Notes: generated from the sequence alone by a model not told the origin. Shown: positions 1 through 14,313, counted from the stretch's first letter. The stretch: 64,000 bases of DNA from Auanema rhodensis (GCA_964057225.1 OZ059895.1:3100001-3164000), one strand, 5' to 3'. Made by a program: numbers and translations.

Positions 1-33
1 TTTTTTAAACTTTGATTAAGAACTTTGATTTTT
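1..33. repeat. Partial monomer at left edge
   Basis: This is the last 33 bp of a full-length unit, from the T-run before AAACTTTGATTAAG to the boundary at GTACACCC. It shows that the array continues to the left of the window. Confidence 0.95.
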
Positions 34-243
34 GTACACCCATAAATTATACGCAGCACAGGTTACCCTTAAATAATGAACTGACCGACTAATCAGACAT
101 GGATCTTTCCTAGTTCTGTTGCTTGAATGGATGTTTTCCTACGTAGGCTAGTAAAACATGCCCTTCAAAGCATCAGAACATGTGATCACATTCCAATTTT
201 TTTGAAATCTATCTTGTAAAGATAGTAATAAACTTTGATTTTT
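34..243. repeat. Short monomer, 210-bp type (zone A form)
   Basis: This represents 25 units that lack the 85-bp tail and carry GAAATC instead of GTATC after the T-run, a net gain of one base. The deletion junction is between 230 and 231. Units start at 34, 832, 1630, 1840, 2638, 3142, 3940, 4444, 5242, 5746, 6544, 7048, 8434, 9820, 10618, 10828, 12214, 12424, 14104, 14902, 15112, 15616, 15826, 28005 and 28215. They occur singly or as tandem pairs, never more than two in a row. All but the last two lie in zone A. Confidence 0.95.
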
Positions 244-389
244 GTACACCCATAAATTATACGCAGCACAGGTTACCCTTAAATAATGAACTGACCGACT
301 AATCAGACATGGATCTTTCCTAGTTCTGTTGCTTGAATGGATGTTTTCCTACGTAGGCTAGTAAAACATGCCCTTCAAAGCATCAGAAC

Positions 390-401
390 ATGTGATCACA
401 T
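390..401. other. 12-bp palindrome ATGTGATCACAT
   Basis: This is a perfect dyad (its own reverse complement) in units carrying the GATCACATT variant, typical of zone A and of part of zone B. The GATCAAATT variant that dominates zones D and E breaks it. The share of units with this dyad therefore falls from left to right across the window. Confidence 0.8.
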
Positions 402-1629
402 TCCAATTTTTTTGTATCTTTCTTGTAAAGATAGTAATATATCATATGTTGAACACTATGTTGGAAAGATTTTAATTCAGATTTTCGAACTTTTATTCAG
501 TTTGTTTTTTAAACTTTGATTAAGAACTTTGATTTTTGTACACCCATAAATTATACGCAGCACAGGTTACCCTTAATTAATGAACTGACCGACTAATCAG
601 ACATGGATCTTTCCAAGTTCTGTTGCTTGAACGGATGTTTTCCTACGAAGGCTAGTAAAACATGCCCTTCAAAGCATCAGAACATGTGATCACATTCCAA
701 TATTTTTGTATCTATCTTGTAAAGATAGTAATATATCATATGTTGAACACTATGTTGGAAAGATTTTAATTCAGATTTTCTAACTTTTATTCAGTTTGTT
801 TTTTAAACTTTGATTAAGAACTTTGATTTTTGTACACCCATAAATTATACGCAGCACAGGTTACCCTTAAATAATGAACTGACCGACTAATCAGACATGG
901 ATCTTTCCTAGTTCTGTTGCTTGAATGGATGTTTTCCTACGTAGGCTAGTAAAACATGCCCTTCAAAGCATCAGAACATGTGATCACATTCCAATTTTTT
1001 TGAAATCTATCTTGTAAAGATAGTAATAAACTTTGATTTTTGTACACCCATAAATTATACGCAGCACAGGTTACCCTTAAATAATGAACTGACCGACTAA
1101 TCAGACATGGATCTTTCCTAGTTCTGTTGCTTGAATGGATGTTTTCCTACGTAGGCTAGTAAAACATGCCCTTCAAAGCATCAGAACATGTGATCACATT
1201 CCAATTTTTTTGTATCTTTCTTGTAAAGATAGTAATATATCATATGTTGAACACTATGTTGGAAAGATTTTAATTCAGATTTTCGAACTTTTATTCAGTT
1301 TGTTTTTTAAACTTTGATTAAGAACTTTGATTTTTGTACACCCATAAATTATACGCAGCACAGGTTACCCTTAATTAATAAACTGACCGACTAATCAGAC
1401 ATGGATCTTTCCAAGTTCTGTTGCTTGAACGGATGTTTTCCTACGAAGGCTAGTAAAACATGCCCTTCAAAGCATCAGAACATGTGATCACATTCCAATA
1501 TTTTTGTATCTATCTTGTAAAGATAGTAATATATCATATGTTGAACACTATGTTGGAAAGATTTTAATTCAGATTTTCTAACTTTTATTCAGTTTGTTTT
1601 TTAAACTTTGATTAAGAACTTTGATTTTT

Positions 1630-2847
1630 GTACACCCATAAATTATACGCAGCACAGGTTACCCTTAAATAATGAACTGACCGACTAATCAGACATGGAT
1701 CTTTCCTAGTTCTGTTGCTTGAATGGATGTTTTCCTACGTAGGCTAGTAAAACATGCCCTTCAAAGCATCAGAACATGTGATCACATTCCAATTTTTTTG
1801 AAATCTATCTTGTAAAGATAGTAATAAACTTTGATTTTTGTACACCCATAAATTATACGCAGCACAGGTTACCCTTAAATAATGAACTGACCGACTAATC
1901 AGACATGGATCTTTCCTAGTTCTGTTGCTTGAATGGATGTTTTCCTACGTAGGCTAGTAAAACATGCCCTTCAAAGCATCAGAACATGTGATCACATTCC
2001 AATTTTTTTGAAATCTATCTTGTAAAGATAGTAATAAACTTTGATTTTTGTACACCCATAAATTATACGCAGCACAGGTTACCCTTAAATAATGAACTGA
2101 CCGACTAATCAGACATGGATCTTTCCAAGTTCTGTTGCTTGAATGGATGTTTTCCTACGTAGGCTAGTAAAACATGCCCTTCAAAGCATCAGAACATGTG
2201 ATCAAATTCCAATTTTTTTGTATCTATCTTGTAAAGATAGTAATATATCATATGTTGAACACTATGTTGGAAAGATTTTAATTCGGTTTTTTTAATTTTT
2301 ATTCAGTTTGTTTTTTAAACTTTGATTAAGAACTTTGATTTTTGTACACCCATAAATTATACGCAGCACAGGTTACCCTTAAATAAAGAACTGACCGACT
2401 AATCAGACATGGATCTTTCCAAGTTCTGTTGCTTGAATGGATGTTTTCCTACGTAGGCTAGTAAAACATGCCCTTCAAAGCATCAGAACATGTGATCAAA
2501 TTCCAATTTTTTTGTATCTATCTTGTAAAGATAGTAATATATCATATGTTGAACACTATGTTGGAAAGATTTTAATTCGGTTTTTTTAATTTTTATTCAG
2601 TTTGTTTTTTAAACTTTGATTAAGAACTTTGATTTTTGTACACCCATAAATTATACGCAGCACAGGTTACCCTTAAATAAAGAACTGACCGACTAATCAG
2701 ACATGGATCTTTCCAAGTTCTGTTGCTTGAATGGATGTTTTCCTACGTAGGCTAGTAAAACATGCCCTTCAAAGCATCAGAACATGTGATCACATTCCAA
2801 TTTTTTTGAAATCTATCTTGTAAAGATAGTAATAAACTTTGATTTTT
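1630..2847. repeat. Irregular link: 210, 210, 294, 294, 210
   Basis: Boundaries are at 1630, 1840, 2050, 2344 and 2638. The two 294-bp units carry the CGGTTTTTTT tail, and 2344 and 2638 carry TAAATAAAG. This stretch joins the 798-bp HOR to the 1302-bp HOR and resembles the end of the latter with one extra short unit. Confidence 0.88.
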
Positions 2848-5800
2848 GTACACCCATAAATTATACGCAGCACAGGTTACCCTTAAATAATGAACTGACC
2901 GACTAATCAGACATGGATCTTTCCTAGTTCTGTTGCTTGAATGGATGTTTTCCTACGTAGGCTAGTAAAACATGCCCTTCAAAGCATCAGAACATGTGAT
3001 CACATTCCAATTTTTTTGTATCTTTCTTGTAAAGATAGTAATATATCATATGTTGAACACTATGTTGGAAAGATTTTAATTCAGATTTTCGAACTTTTAT
3101 TCAGTTTGTTTTTTAAACTTTGATTAAGAACTTTGATTTTTGTACACCCATAAATTATACGCAGCACAGGTTACCCTTAATTAATGAACTGACCGACTAA
3201 TCAGACATGGATCTTTCCAAGTTCTGTTGCTTGAATGGATGTTTTCCTACGTAGGCTAGTAAAACATGCCCTTCAAAGCATCAGAACATGTGATCACATT
3301 CCAATTTTTTTGAAATCTATCTTGTAAAGATAGTAATAAACTTTGATTTTTGTACACCCATAAATTATACGCAGCACAGGTTACCCTTAAATAATGAACT
3401 GACCGACTAATCAGACATGGATCTTTCCAAGTTCTGTTGCTTGAATGGATGTTTTCCTACGTAGGCTAGTAAAACATGCCCTTCAAAGCATCAGAACATG
3501 TGATCAAATTCCAATTTTTTTGTATCTATCTTGTAAAGATAGTAATATATCATATGTTGAACACTATGTTGGAAAGATTTTAATTCGGTTTTTTTAATTT
3601 TTATTCAGTTTGTTTTTTAAACTTTGATTAAGAACTTTGATTTTTGTACACCCATAAATTATACGCAGCACAGGTTACCCTTAAATAAAGAACTGACCGA
3701 CTAATCAGACATGGATCTTTCCAAGTTCTGTTGCTTGAATGGATGTTTTCCTACGTAGGCTAGTAAAACATGCCCTTCAAAGCATCAGAACATGTGATCA
3801 AATTCCAATTTTTTTGTATCTATCTTGTAAAGATAGTAATATATCATATGTTGAACACTATGTTGGAAAGATTTTAATTCGGTTTTTTTAATTTTTATTC
3901 AGTTTGTTTTTTAAACTTTGATTAAGAACTTTGATTTTTGTACACCCATAAATTATACGCAGCACAGGTTACCCTTAAATAAAGAACTGACCGACTAATC
4001 AGACATGGATCTTTCCAAGTTCTGTTGCTTGAATGGATGTTTTCCTACGTAGGCTAGTAAAACATGCCCTTCAAAGCATCAGAACATGTGATCACATTCC
4101 AATTTTTTTGAAATCTATCTTGTAAAGATAGTAATAAACTTTGATTTTTGTACACCCATAAATTATACGCAGCACAGGTTACCCTTAAATAATGAACTGA
4201 CCGACTAATCAGACATGGATCTTTCCTAGTTCTGTTGCTTGAATGGATGTTTTCCTACGTAGGCTAGTAAAACATGCCCTTCAAAGCATCAGAACATGTG
4301 ATCACATTCCAATTTTTTTGTATCTTTCTTGTAAAGATAGTAATATATCATATGTTGAACACTATGTTGGAAAGATTTTAATTCAGATTTTCGAACTTTT
4401 ATTCAGTTTGTTTTTTAAACTTTGATTAAGAACTTTGATTTTTGTACACCCATAAATTATACGCAGCACAGGTTACCCTTAATTAATGAACTGACCGACT
4501 AATCAGACATGGATCTTTCCAAGTTCTGTTGCTTGAATGGATGTTTTCCTACGTAGGCTAGTAAAACATGCCCTTCAAAGCATCAGAACATGTGATCACA
4601 TTCCAATTTTTTTGAAATCTATCTTGTAAAGATAGTAATAAACTTTGATTTTTGTACACCCATAAATTATACGCAGCACAGGTTACCCTTAAATAATGAA
4701 CTGACCGACTAATCAGACATGGATCTTTCCAAGTTCTGTTGCTTGAATGGATGTTTTCCTACGTAGGCTAGTAAAACATGCCCTTCAAAGCATCAGAACA
4801 TGTGATCAAATTCCAATTTTTTTGTATCTATCTTGTAAAGATAGTAATATATCATATGTTGAACACTATGTTGGAAAGATTTTAATTCGGTTTTTTTAAT
4901 TTTTATTCAGTTTGTTTTTTAAACTTTGATTAAGAACTTTGATTTTTGTACACCCATAAATTATACGCAGCACAGGTTACCCTTAAATAAAGAACTGACC
5001 GACTAATCAGACATGGATCTTTCCAAGTTCTGTTGCTTGAATGGATGTTTTCCTACGTAGGCTAGTAAAACATGCCCTTCAAAGCATCAGAACATGTGAT
5101 CAAATTCCAATTTTTTTGTATCTATCTTGTAAAGATAGTAATATATCATATGTTGAACACTATGTTGGAAAGATTTTAATTCGGTTTTTTTAATTTTTAT
5201 TCAGTTTGTTTTTTAAACTTTGATTAAGAACTTTGATTTTTGTACACCCATAAATTATACGCAGCACAGGTTACCCTTAAATAAAGAACTGACCGACTAA
5301 TCAGACATGGATCTTTCCAAGTTCTGTTGCTTGAATGGATGTTTTCCTACGTAGGCTAGTAAAACATGCCCTTCAAAGCATCAGAACATGTGATCACATT
5401 CCAATTTTTTTGAAATCTATCTTGTAAAGATAGTAATAAACTTTGATTTTTGTACACCCATAAATTATACGCAGCACAGGTTACCCTTAAATAATGAACT
5501 GACCGACTAATCAGACATGGATCTTTCCTAGTTCTGTTGCTTGAATGGATGTTTTCCTACGTAGGCTAGTAAAACATGCCCTTCAAAGCATCAGAACATG
5601 TGATCACATTCCAATTTTTTTGTATCTTTCTTGTAAAGATAGTAATATATCATATGTTGAACACTATGTTGGAAAGATTTTAATTCAGATTTTCGAACTT
5701 TTATTCAGTTTGTTTTTTAAACTTTGATTAAGAACTTTGATTTTTGTACACCCATAAATTATACGCAGCACAGGTTACCCTTAATTAATGAACTGACCGA

Positions 5801-7845
5801 CTAATCAGACATGGATCTTTCCAAGTTCTGTTGCTTGAATGGATGTTTTCCTACGTAGGCTAGTAAAACATGCCCTTCAAAGCATCAGAACATGTGATCA
5901 CATTCCAATTTTTTTGAAATCTATCTTGTAAAGATAGTAATAAACTTTGATTTTTGTACACCCATAAATTATACGCAGCACAGGTTACCCTTAAATAATG
6001 AACTGACCGACTAATCAGACATGGATCTTTCCAAGTTCTGTTGCTTGAATGGATGTTTTCCTACGTAGGCTAGTAAAACATGCCCTTCAAAGCATCAGAA
6101 CATGTGATCAAATTCCAATTTTTTTGTATCTATCTTGTAAAGATAGTAATATATCATATGTTGAACACTATGTTGGAAAGATTTTAATTCGGTTTTTTTA
6201 ATTTTTATTCAGTTTGTTTTTTAAACTTTGATTAAGAACTTTGATTTTTGTACACCCATAAATTATACGCAGCACAGGTTACCCTTAAATAAAGAACTGA
6301 CCGACTAATCAGACATGGATCTTTCCAAGTTCTGTTGCTTGAATGGATGTTTTCCTACGTAGGCTAGTAAAACATGCCCTTCAAAGCATCAGAACATGTG
6401 ATCAAATTCCAATTTTTTTGTATCTATCTTGTAAAGATAGTAATATATCATATGTTGAACACTATGTTGGAAAGATTTTAATTCGGTTTTTTTAATTTTT
6501 ATTCAGTTTGTTTTTTAAACTTTGATTAAGAACTTTGATTTTTGTACACCCATAAATTATACGCAGCACAGGTTACCCTTAAATAAAGAACTGACCGACT
6601 AATCAGACATGGATCTTTCCAAGTTCTGTTGCTTGAATGGATGTTTTCCTACGTAGGCTAGTAAAACATGCCCTTCAAAGCATCAGAACATGTGATCACA
6701 TTCCAATTTTTTTGAAATCTATCTTGTAAAGATAGTAATAAACTTTGATTTTTGTACACCCATAAATTATACGCAGCACAGGTTACCCTTAAATAATGAA
6801 CTGACCGACTAATCAGACATGGATCTTTCCTAGTTCTGTTGCTTGAATGGATGTTTTCCTACGTAGGCTAGTAAAACATGCCCTTCAAAGCATCAGAACA
6901 TGTGATCACATTCCAATTTTTTTGTATCTTTCTTGTAAAGATAGTAATATATCATATGTTGAACACTATGTTGGAAAGATTTTAATTCAGATTTTCGAAC
7001 TTTTATTCAGTTTGTTTTTTAAACTTTGATTAAGAACTTTGATTTTTGTACACCCATAAATTATACGCAGCACAGGTTACCCTTAATTAATGAACTGACC
7101 GACTAATCAGACATGGATCTTTCCAAGTTCTGTTGCTTGAATGGATGTTTTCCTACGTAGGCTAGTAAAACATGCCCTTCAAAGCATCAGAACATGTGAT
7201 CACATTCCAATTTTTTTGAAATCTATCTTGTAAAGATAGTAATAAACTTTGATTTTTGTACACCCATAAATTATACGCAGCACAGGTTACCCTTAAATAA
7301 TGAACTGACCGACTAATCAGACATGGATCTTTCCAAGTTCTGTTGCTTGAATGGATGTTTTCCTACGTAGGCTAGTAAAACATGCCCTTCAAAGCATCAG
7401 AACATGTGATCAAATTCCAATTTTTTTGTATCTATCTTGTAAAGATAGTAATATATCATATGTTGAACACTATGTTGGAAAGATTTTAATTCGGTTTTTT
7501 TAATTTTTATTCAGTTTGTTTTTTAAACTTTGATTAAGAACTTTGATTTTTGTACACCCATAAATTATACGCAGCACAGGTTACCCTTAAATAAAGAACT
7601 GACCGACTAATCAGACATGGATCTTTCCAAGTTCTGTTGCTTGAATGGATGTTTTCCTACGTAGGCTAGTAAAACATGCCCTTCAAAGCATCAGAACATG
7701 TGATCAAATTCCAATTTTTTTGTATCTATCTTGTAAAGATAGTAATATATCATATGTTGAACACTATGTTGGAAAGATTTTAATTCGGTTTTTTTAATTT
7801 TTATTCAGTTTGTTTTTTAAACTTTGATTAAGAACTTTGATTTTT
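2848..7845. repeat. HOR of 1302 bp (5 monomers), three copies plus a partial fourth
   Basis: Each copy is 294 (TTCGAAC tail), 210 (TAATTAATG), 294 (CAAG, GATCAAATT, CGGTTTTTTT tail), 294 (TAAATAAAG, CGG tail), 210 (TAAATAAAG). Copies start at 2848, 4150 and 5452. A fourth starting at 6754 keeps four units (6754, 7048, 7258, 7552) and then departs at 7846, where CTAG/CATTCAG units replace the expected short unit. Confidence 0.93.
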
Positions 7846-10323
7846 GTACACCCATAAATTATACGCAGCACAGGTTACCCTTAAATAATGAACTGACCGA
7901 CTAATCAGACATGGATCTTTCCTAGTTCTGTTGCTTGAATGGATGTTTTCCTACGTAGGCTAGTAAAACATGCCCTTCAAAGCATCAGAACATGTGATCA
8001 AATTCCAATTTTTTTGTATCTATCTTGTAAAGATAGTAATATATCATATGTTGAACACTATGTTGGAAAGATTTTCATTCAGATTTTTTAATTTTTATTC
8101 AGTTTGTTTTTTAAACTTTGATTAAGAACTTTGATTTTTGTACACCCATAAATTATACGCAGCACAGGTTACCCTTAAATAATGAACTGACCGACTAATC
8201 AGACATGGATCTTTCCTAGTTCTGTTGCTTGAATGGATGTTTTCCTACGTAGGCTAGTAAAACATGCCCTTCAAAGCATCAGAACATGTGATCAAATTCC
8301 AATTTTTTTGTATCTATCTTGTAAAGATAGTAATATATCATATGTTGAACACTATGTTGGAAAGATTTTCATTCAGATTTTTTAATTTTTATTCAGTTTG
8401 TTTTTTAAACTTTGATTAAGAACTTTGATTTTTGTACACCCATAAATTATACGCAGCACAGGTTACCCTTAAATAATGAACTGACCGACTAATCAGACAT
8501 GGATCTTTCCAAGTTCTGTTGCTTGAACGGATGTTTTCCTACGTAGGCTAGTAAAACATGCCCTTCAAAGCATCAGAACATGTGATCACATTCCAATTTT
8601 TTTGAAATCTATCTTGTAAAGATAGTAATAAACTTTGATTTTTGTACACCCATAAATTATACGCAGCACAGGTTACCCTTAAATAATGAACTGACCGACT
8701 AATCAGACATGGATCTTTCCTAGTTCTGTTGCTTGAATGGATGTTTTCCTACGTAGGCTAGTAAAACATGCCCTTCAAAGCATCAGAACATGTGATCACA
8801 TTCCAATTTTTTTGTATCTTTCTTGTAAAGATAGTAATATATCATATGTTGAACACTATGTTGGAAAGATTTTAATTCAGATTTTCGAACTTTTATTCAG
8901 TTTGTTTTTTAAACTTTGATTAAGAACTTTGATTTTTGTACACCCATAAATTATACGCAGCACAGGTTACCCTTAAATAAAGAACTGACCGACTAATCAG
9001 ACATGGATCTTTCCAAGTTCTGTTGCTTGAATGGATGTTTTCCTACGTAGGCTAGTAAAACATGCCCTTCAAAGCATCAGAACATGTGATCAAATTCCAA
9101 TTTTTTTGTATCTATCTTGTAAAGATAGTAATATATCATATGTTGAACACTATGTTGGAAAGATTTTAATTCGGTTTTTTTAATTTTTATTCAGTTTGTT
9201 TTTTAAACTTTGATTAAGAACTTTGATTTTTGTACACCCATAAATTATACGCAGCACAGGTTACCCTTAAATAATGAACTGACCGACTAATCAGACATGG
9301 ATCTTTCCTAGTTCTGTTGCTTGAATGGATGTTTTCCTACGTAGGCTAGTAAAACATGCCCTTCAAAGCATCAGAACATGTGATCAAATTCCAATTTTTT
9401 TGTATCTATCTTGTAAAGATAGTAATATATCATATGTTGAACACTATGTTGGAAAGATTTTCATTCAGATTTTTTAATTTTTATTCAGTTTGTTTTTTAA
9501 ACTTTGATTAAGAACTTTGATTTTTGTACACCCATAAATTATACGCAGCACAGGTTACCCTTAAATAATGAACTGACCGACTAATCAGACATGGATCTTT
9601 CCTAGTTCTGTTGCTTGAATGGATGTTTTCCTACGTAGGCTAGTAAAACATGCCCTTCAAAGCATCAGAACATGTGATCAAATTCCAATTTTTTTGTATC
9701 TATCTTGTAAAGATAGTAATATATCATATGTTGAACACTATGTTGGAAAGATTTTCATTCAGATTTTTTAATTTTTATTCAGTTTGTTTTTTAAACTTTG
9801 ATTAAGAACTTTGATTTTTGTACACCCATAAATTATACGCAGCACAGGTTACCCTTAAATAATGAACTGACCGACTAATCAGACATGGATCTTTCCAAGT
9901 TCTGTTGCTTGAACGGATGTTTTCCTACGTAGGCTAGTAAAACATGCCCTTCAAAGCATCAGAACATGTGATCACATTCCAATTTTTTTGAAATCTATCT
10001 TGTAAAGATAGTAATAAACTTTGATTTTTGTACACCCATAAATTATACGCAGCACAGGTTACCCTTAAATAATGAACTGACCGACTAATCAGACATGGAT
10101 CTTTCCTAGTTCTGTTGCTTGAATGGATGTTTTCCTACGTAGGCTAGTAAAACATGCCCTTCAAAGCATCAGAACATGTGATCACATTCCAATTTTTTTG
10201 TATCTTTCTTGTAAAGATAGTAATATATCATATGTTGAACACTATGTTGGAAAGATTTTAATTCAGATTTTCGAACTTTTATTCAGTTTGTTTTTTAAAC
10301 TTTGATTAAGAACTTTGATTTTT
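7552..10323. repeat. HOR of 1386 bp (5 monomers), two copies
   Basis: Offset 1386 pairs 7552 with 8938, 7846 with 9232, 8140 with 9526, 8434 (210) with 9820 (210) and 8644 with 10030. The order is TAAATAAAG/CGG tail, CTAG/CATTCAG tail, CTAG/CATTCAG tail, 210 with GAACGG, then the TTCGAAC-tail unit. The first unit is shared with the last copy of the 1302-bp HOR, showing that one HOR was edited into the other. The two adjacent CATTCAG units are the same variant that later dominates zones D and E. Confidence 0.9.
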
Positions 10324-12927
10324 GTACACCCATAAATTATACGCAGCACAGGTTACCCTTAATTAATGAACTGACCGACTAATCAGACATGGATCTTTCC
10401 AAGTTCTGTTGCTTGAACGGATGTTTTCCTACGAAGGCTAGTAAAACATGCCCTTCAAAGCATCAGAACATGTGATCACATTCCAATATTTTTGTATCTA
10501 TCTTGTAAAGATAGTAATATATCATATGTTGAACACTATGTTGGAAAGATTTTAATTCAGATTTTCTAACTTTTATTCAGTTTGTTTTTTAAACTTTGAT
10601 TAAGAACTTTGATTTTTGTACACCCATAAATTATACGCAGCACAGGTTACCCTTAAATAATGAACTGACCGACTAATCAGACATGGATCTTTCCTAGTTC
10701 TGTTGCTTGAATGGATGTTTTCCTACGTAGGCTAGTAAAACATGCCCTTCAAAGCATCAGAACATGTGATCACATTCCAATTTTTTTGAAATCTATCTTG
10801 TAAAGATAGTAATAAACTTTGATTTTTGTACACCCATAAATTATACGCAGCACAGGTTACCCTTAAATAATGAACTGACCGACTAATCAGACATGGATCT
10901 TTCCTAGTTCTGTTGCTTGAATGGATGTTTTCCTACGTAGGCTAGTAAAACATGCCCTTCAAAGCATCAGAACATGTGATCACATTCCAATTTTTTTGAA
11001 ATCTATCTTGTAAAGATAGTAATAAACTTTGATTTTTGTACACCCATAAATTATACGCAGCACAGGTTACCCTTAAATAATGAACTGACCGACTAATCAG
11101 ACATGGATCTTTCCAAGTTCTGTTGCTTGAATGGATGTTTTCCTACGTAGGCTAGTAAAACATGCCCTTCAAAGCATCAGAACATGTGATCAAATTCCAA
11201 TTTTTTTGTATCTATCTTGTAAAGATAGTAATATATCATATGTTGAACACTATGTTGGAAAGATTTTAATTCGGTTTTTTTAATTTTTATTCAGTTTGTT
11301 TTTTAAACTTTGATTAAGAACTTTGATTTTTGTACACCCATAAATTATACGCAGCACAGGTTACCCTTAAATAATGAACTGACCGACTAATCAGACATGG
11401 ATCTTTCCAAGTTCTGTTGCTTGAATGGATGTTTTCCTACGTAGGCTAGTAAAACATGCCCTTCAAAGCATCAGAACATGTGATCAAATTCCAATTTTTT
11501 TGTATCTATCTTGTAAAGATAGTAGTATATCATATGTTGAACACTATGTTGGAAAGATTTTAATTCGGTTTTTTTAATTTTTATTCAGTTTGTTTTTTAA
11601 ACTTTGATTAAGAACTTTGATTTTTGTACACCCATAAATTATACGCAGCACAGGTTACCCTTAAATAATGAACTGACCGACTAATCAGACATGGATCTTT
11701 CCTAGTTCTGTTGCTTGAATGGATGTTTTCCTACGTAGGCTAGTAAAACATGCCCTTCAAAGCATCAGAACATGTGATCACATTCCAATTTTTTTGTATC
11801 TTTCTTGTAAAGATAGTAATATATCATATGTTGAACACTATGTTGGAAAGATTTTAATTCAGATTTTCGAACTTTTATTCAGTTTGTTTTTTAAACTTTG
11901 ATTAAGAACTTTGATTTTTGTACACCCATAAATTATACGCAGCACAGGTTACCCTTAATTAATGAACTGACCGACTAATCAGACATGGATCTTTCCAAGT
12001 TCTGTTGCTTGAACGGATGTTTTCCTACGAAGGCTAGTAAAACATGCCCTTCAAAGCATCAGAACATGTGATCACATTCCAATATTTTTGTATCTATCTT
12101 GTAAAGATAGTAATATATCATATGTTGAACACTATGTTGGAAAGATTTTAATTCAGATTTTCTAACTTTTATTCAGTTTGTTTTTTAAACTTTGATTAAG
12201 AACTTTGATTTTTGTACACCCATAAATTATACGCAGCACAGGTTACCCTTAAATAATGAACTGACCGACTAATCAGACATGGATCTTTCCTAGTTCTGTT
12301 GCTTGAATGGATGTTTTCCTACGTAGGCTAGTAAAACATGCCCTTCAAAGCATCAGAACATGTGATCACATTCCAATTTTTTTGAAATCTATCTTGTAAA
12401 GATAGTAATAAACTTTGATTTTTGTACACCCATAAATTATACGCAGCACAGGTTACCCTTAAATAATGAACTGACCGACTAATCAGACATGGATCTTTCC
12501 TAGTTCTGTTGCTTGAATGGATGTTTTCCTACGTAGGCTAGTAAAACATGCCCTTCAAAGCATCAGAACATGTGATCACATTCCAATTTTTTTGAAATCT
12601 ATCTTGTAAAGATAGTAATAAACTTTGATTTTTGTACACCCATAAATTATACGCAGCACAGGTTACCCTTAAATAATGAACTGACCGACTAATCAGACAT
12701 GGATCTTTCCAAGTTCTGTTGCTTGAATGGATGTTTTCCTACGTAGGCTAGTAAAACATGCCCTTCAAAGCATCAGAACATGTGATCAAATTCCAATTTT
12801 TTTGTATCTATCTTGTAAAGATAGTAATATATCATATGTTGAACACTATGTTGGAAAGATTTTAATTCGGTTTTTTTAATTTTTATTCAGTTTGTTTTTT
12901 AAACTTTGATTAAGAACTTTGATTTTT
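10030..12927. repeat. HOR of 1596 bp (6 monomers), one full and one partial copy
   Basis: The order is 294 (TTCGAAC tail), 294 (TAATTAATG, CGAAGG, AATATTTTT), 210, 210, 294 (CGG tail), 294 (CGG tail). The first copy is 10030-11625. The second starts at 11626 and matches for five units, to 12927, after which TAAATAAAG units follow. A private change, GATAGTAGTATATC near 11524, occurs only in the first copy. Confidence 0.88.
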
Positions 12928-14313
12928 GTACACCCATAAATTATACGCAGCACAGGTTACCCTTAAATAAAGAACTGACCGACTAATCAGACATGGATCT
13001 TTCCAAGTTCTGTTGCTTGAATGGATGTTTTCCTACGTAGGCTAGTAAAACATGCCCTTCAAAGCATCAGAACATGTGATCAAATTCCAATTTTTTTGTA
13101 TCTATCTTGTAAAGATAGTAATATATCATATGTTGAACACTATGTTGGAAAGATTTTAATTCGGTTTTTTTAATTTTTATTCAGTTTGTTTTTTAAACTT
13201 TGATTAAGAACTTTGATTTTTGTACACCCATAAATTATACGCAGCACAGGTTACCCTTAAATAAAGAACTGACCGACTAATCAGACATGGATCTTTCCAA
13301 GTTCTGTTGCTTGAATGGATGTTTTCCTACGTAGGCTAGTAAAACATGCCCTTCAAAGCATCAGAACATGTGATCAAATTCCAATTTTTTTGTATCTATC
13401 TTGTAAAGATAGTAATATATCATATGTTGAACACTATGTTGGAAAGATTTTAATTCGGTTTTTTTAATTTTTATTCAGTTTGTTTTTTAAACTTTGATTA
13501 AGAACTTTGATTTTTGTACACCCATAAATTATACGCAGCACAGGTTACCCTTAAATAATGAACTGACCGTCTAATCAGACATGGATCTTCCCAAGTTCTG
13601 TTGCTTGAATGGATGTTTTCCTACGTAGGCTAGTAAAACATGCCCTTCAAAGCATCAGAACATGTGATCAAATTCCAATTTTTTTGTATCTATCTTGTAA
13701 AGATAGTAATATATCATATGTTGAACACTATGTTGGAAAGATTTTCATTCAGATTTTTTAATTTTTATTCAGTTTGTTTTTTAAACTTTGATTAAGAACT
13801 TTGATTTTTGTACACCCATAAATTATACGCAGCACAGGTTACCCTTAATTAATGAACTGACCGACTAATCAGACATGGATCTTTCCAAGTTCTGTTGCTT
13901 GAACGGATGTTTTCCTACGAAGGCTAGTAAAACATGCCCTTCAAAGCATCAGAACATGTGATCACATTCCAATATTTTTGTATCTATCTTGTAAAGATAG
14001 TAATATATCATATGTTGAACACTATGTTGGAAAGATTTTAATTCAGATTTTCTAACTTTTATTCAGTTTGTTTTTTAAACTTTGATTAAGAACTTTGATT
14101 TTTGTACACCCATAAATTATACGCAGCACAGGTTACCCTTAAATAATGAACTGACCGACTAATCAGACATGGATCTTTCCTAGTTCTGTTGCTTGAATGG
14201 ATGTTTTCCTACGTAGGCTAGTAAAACATGCCCTTCAAAGCATCAGAACATGTGATCACATTCCAATTTTTTTGAAATCTATCTTGTAAAGATAGTAATA
14301 AACTTTGATTTTT
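12928..14313. repeat. Non-periodic stretch: 294, 294, 294, 294, 210
   Basis: Boundaries are at 12928, 13222, 13516, 13810 and 14104. The unit at 13516 carries GTCT and ATCTTCCCAAG with a CATTCAG tail, a combination seen again only at 36112 in the zone C transition (the neighbouring 36406 unit shares the head but not the tail). The rest are familiar zone A types. I see no second copy of this order. Confidence 0.85.

Larger units (their letters stand above)
34..1629. repeat. HOR of 798 bp (3 monomers), two copies
   Basis: Two copies (34-831 and 832-1629) of the order 210, 294 (TTCGAAC tail, GTATCTTTC), 294 (TAATTAATG, GAACGG, CGAAGG, AATATTTTT, TTCTAAC tail). The copies are nearly identical; the second has TTAATTAATAAACTG where the first has TTAATTAATGAACTG (near 1375). 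Confidence 0.92.

Noticed and set aside
337-519. 60-aa protein-coding gene family (37 near-identical open frames from 337 to 63632)
   Set aside because: The frames are simply satellite monomers read in one frame. Most of the other units lose the start (GAACGG) or gain a stop in the tail (TTCTAAC, TTTTTTAATTT), with no compensating pattern, promoter or recognisable domain. Listing them as CDS would be misleading.
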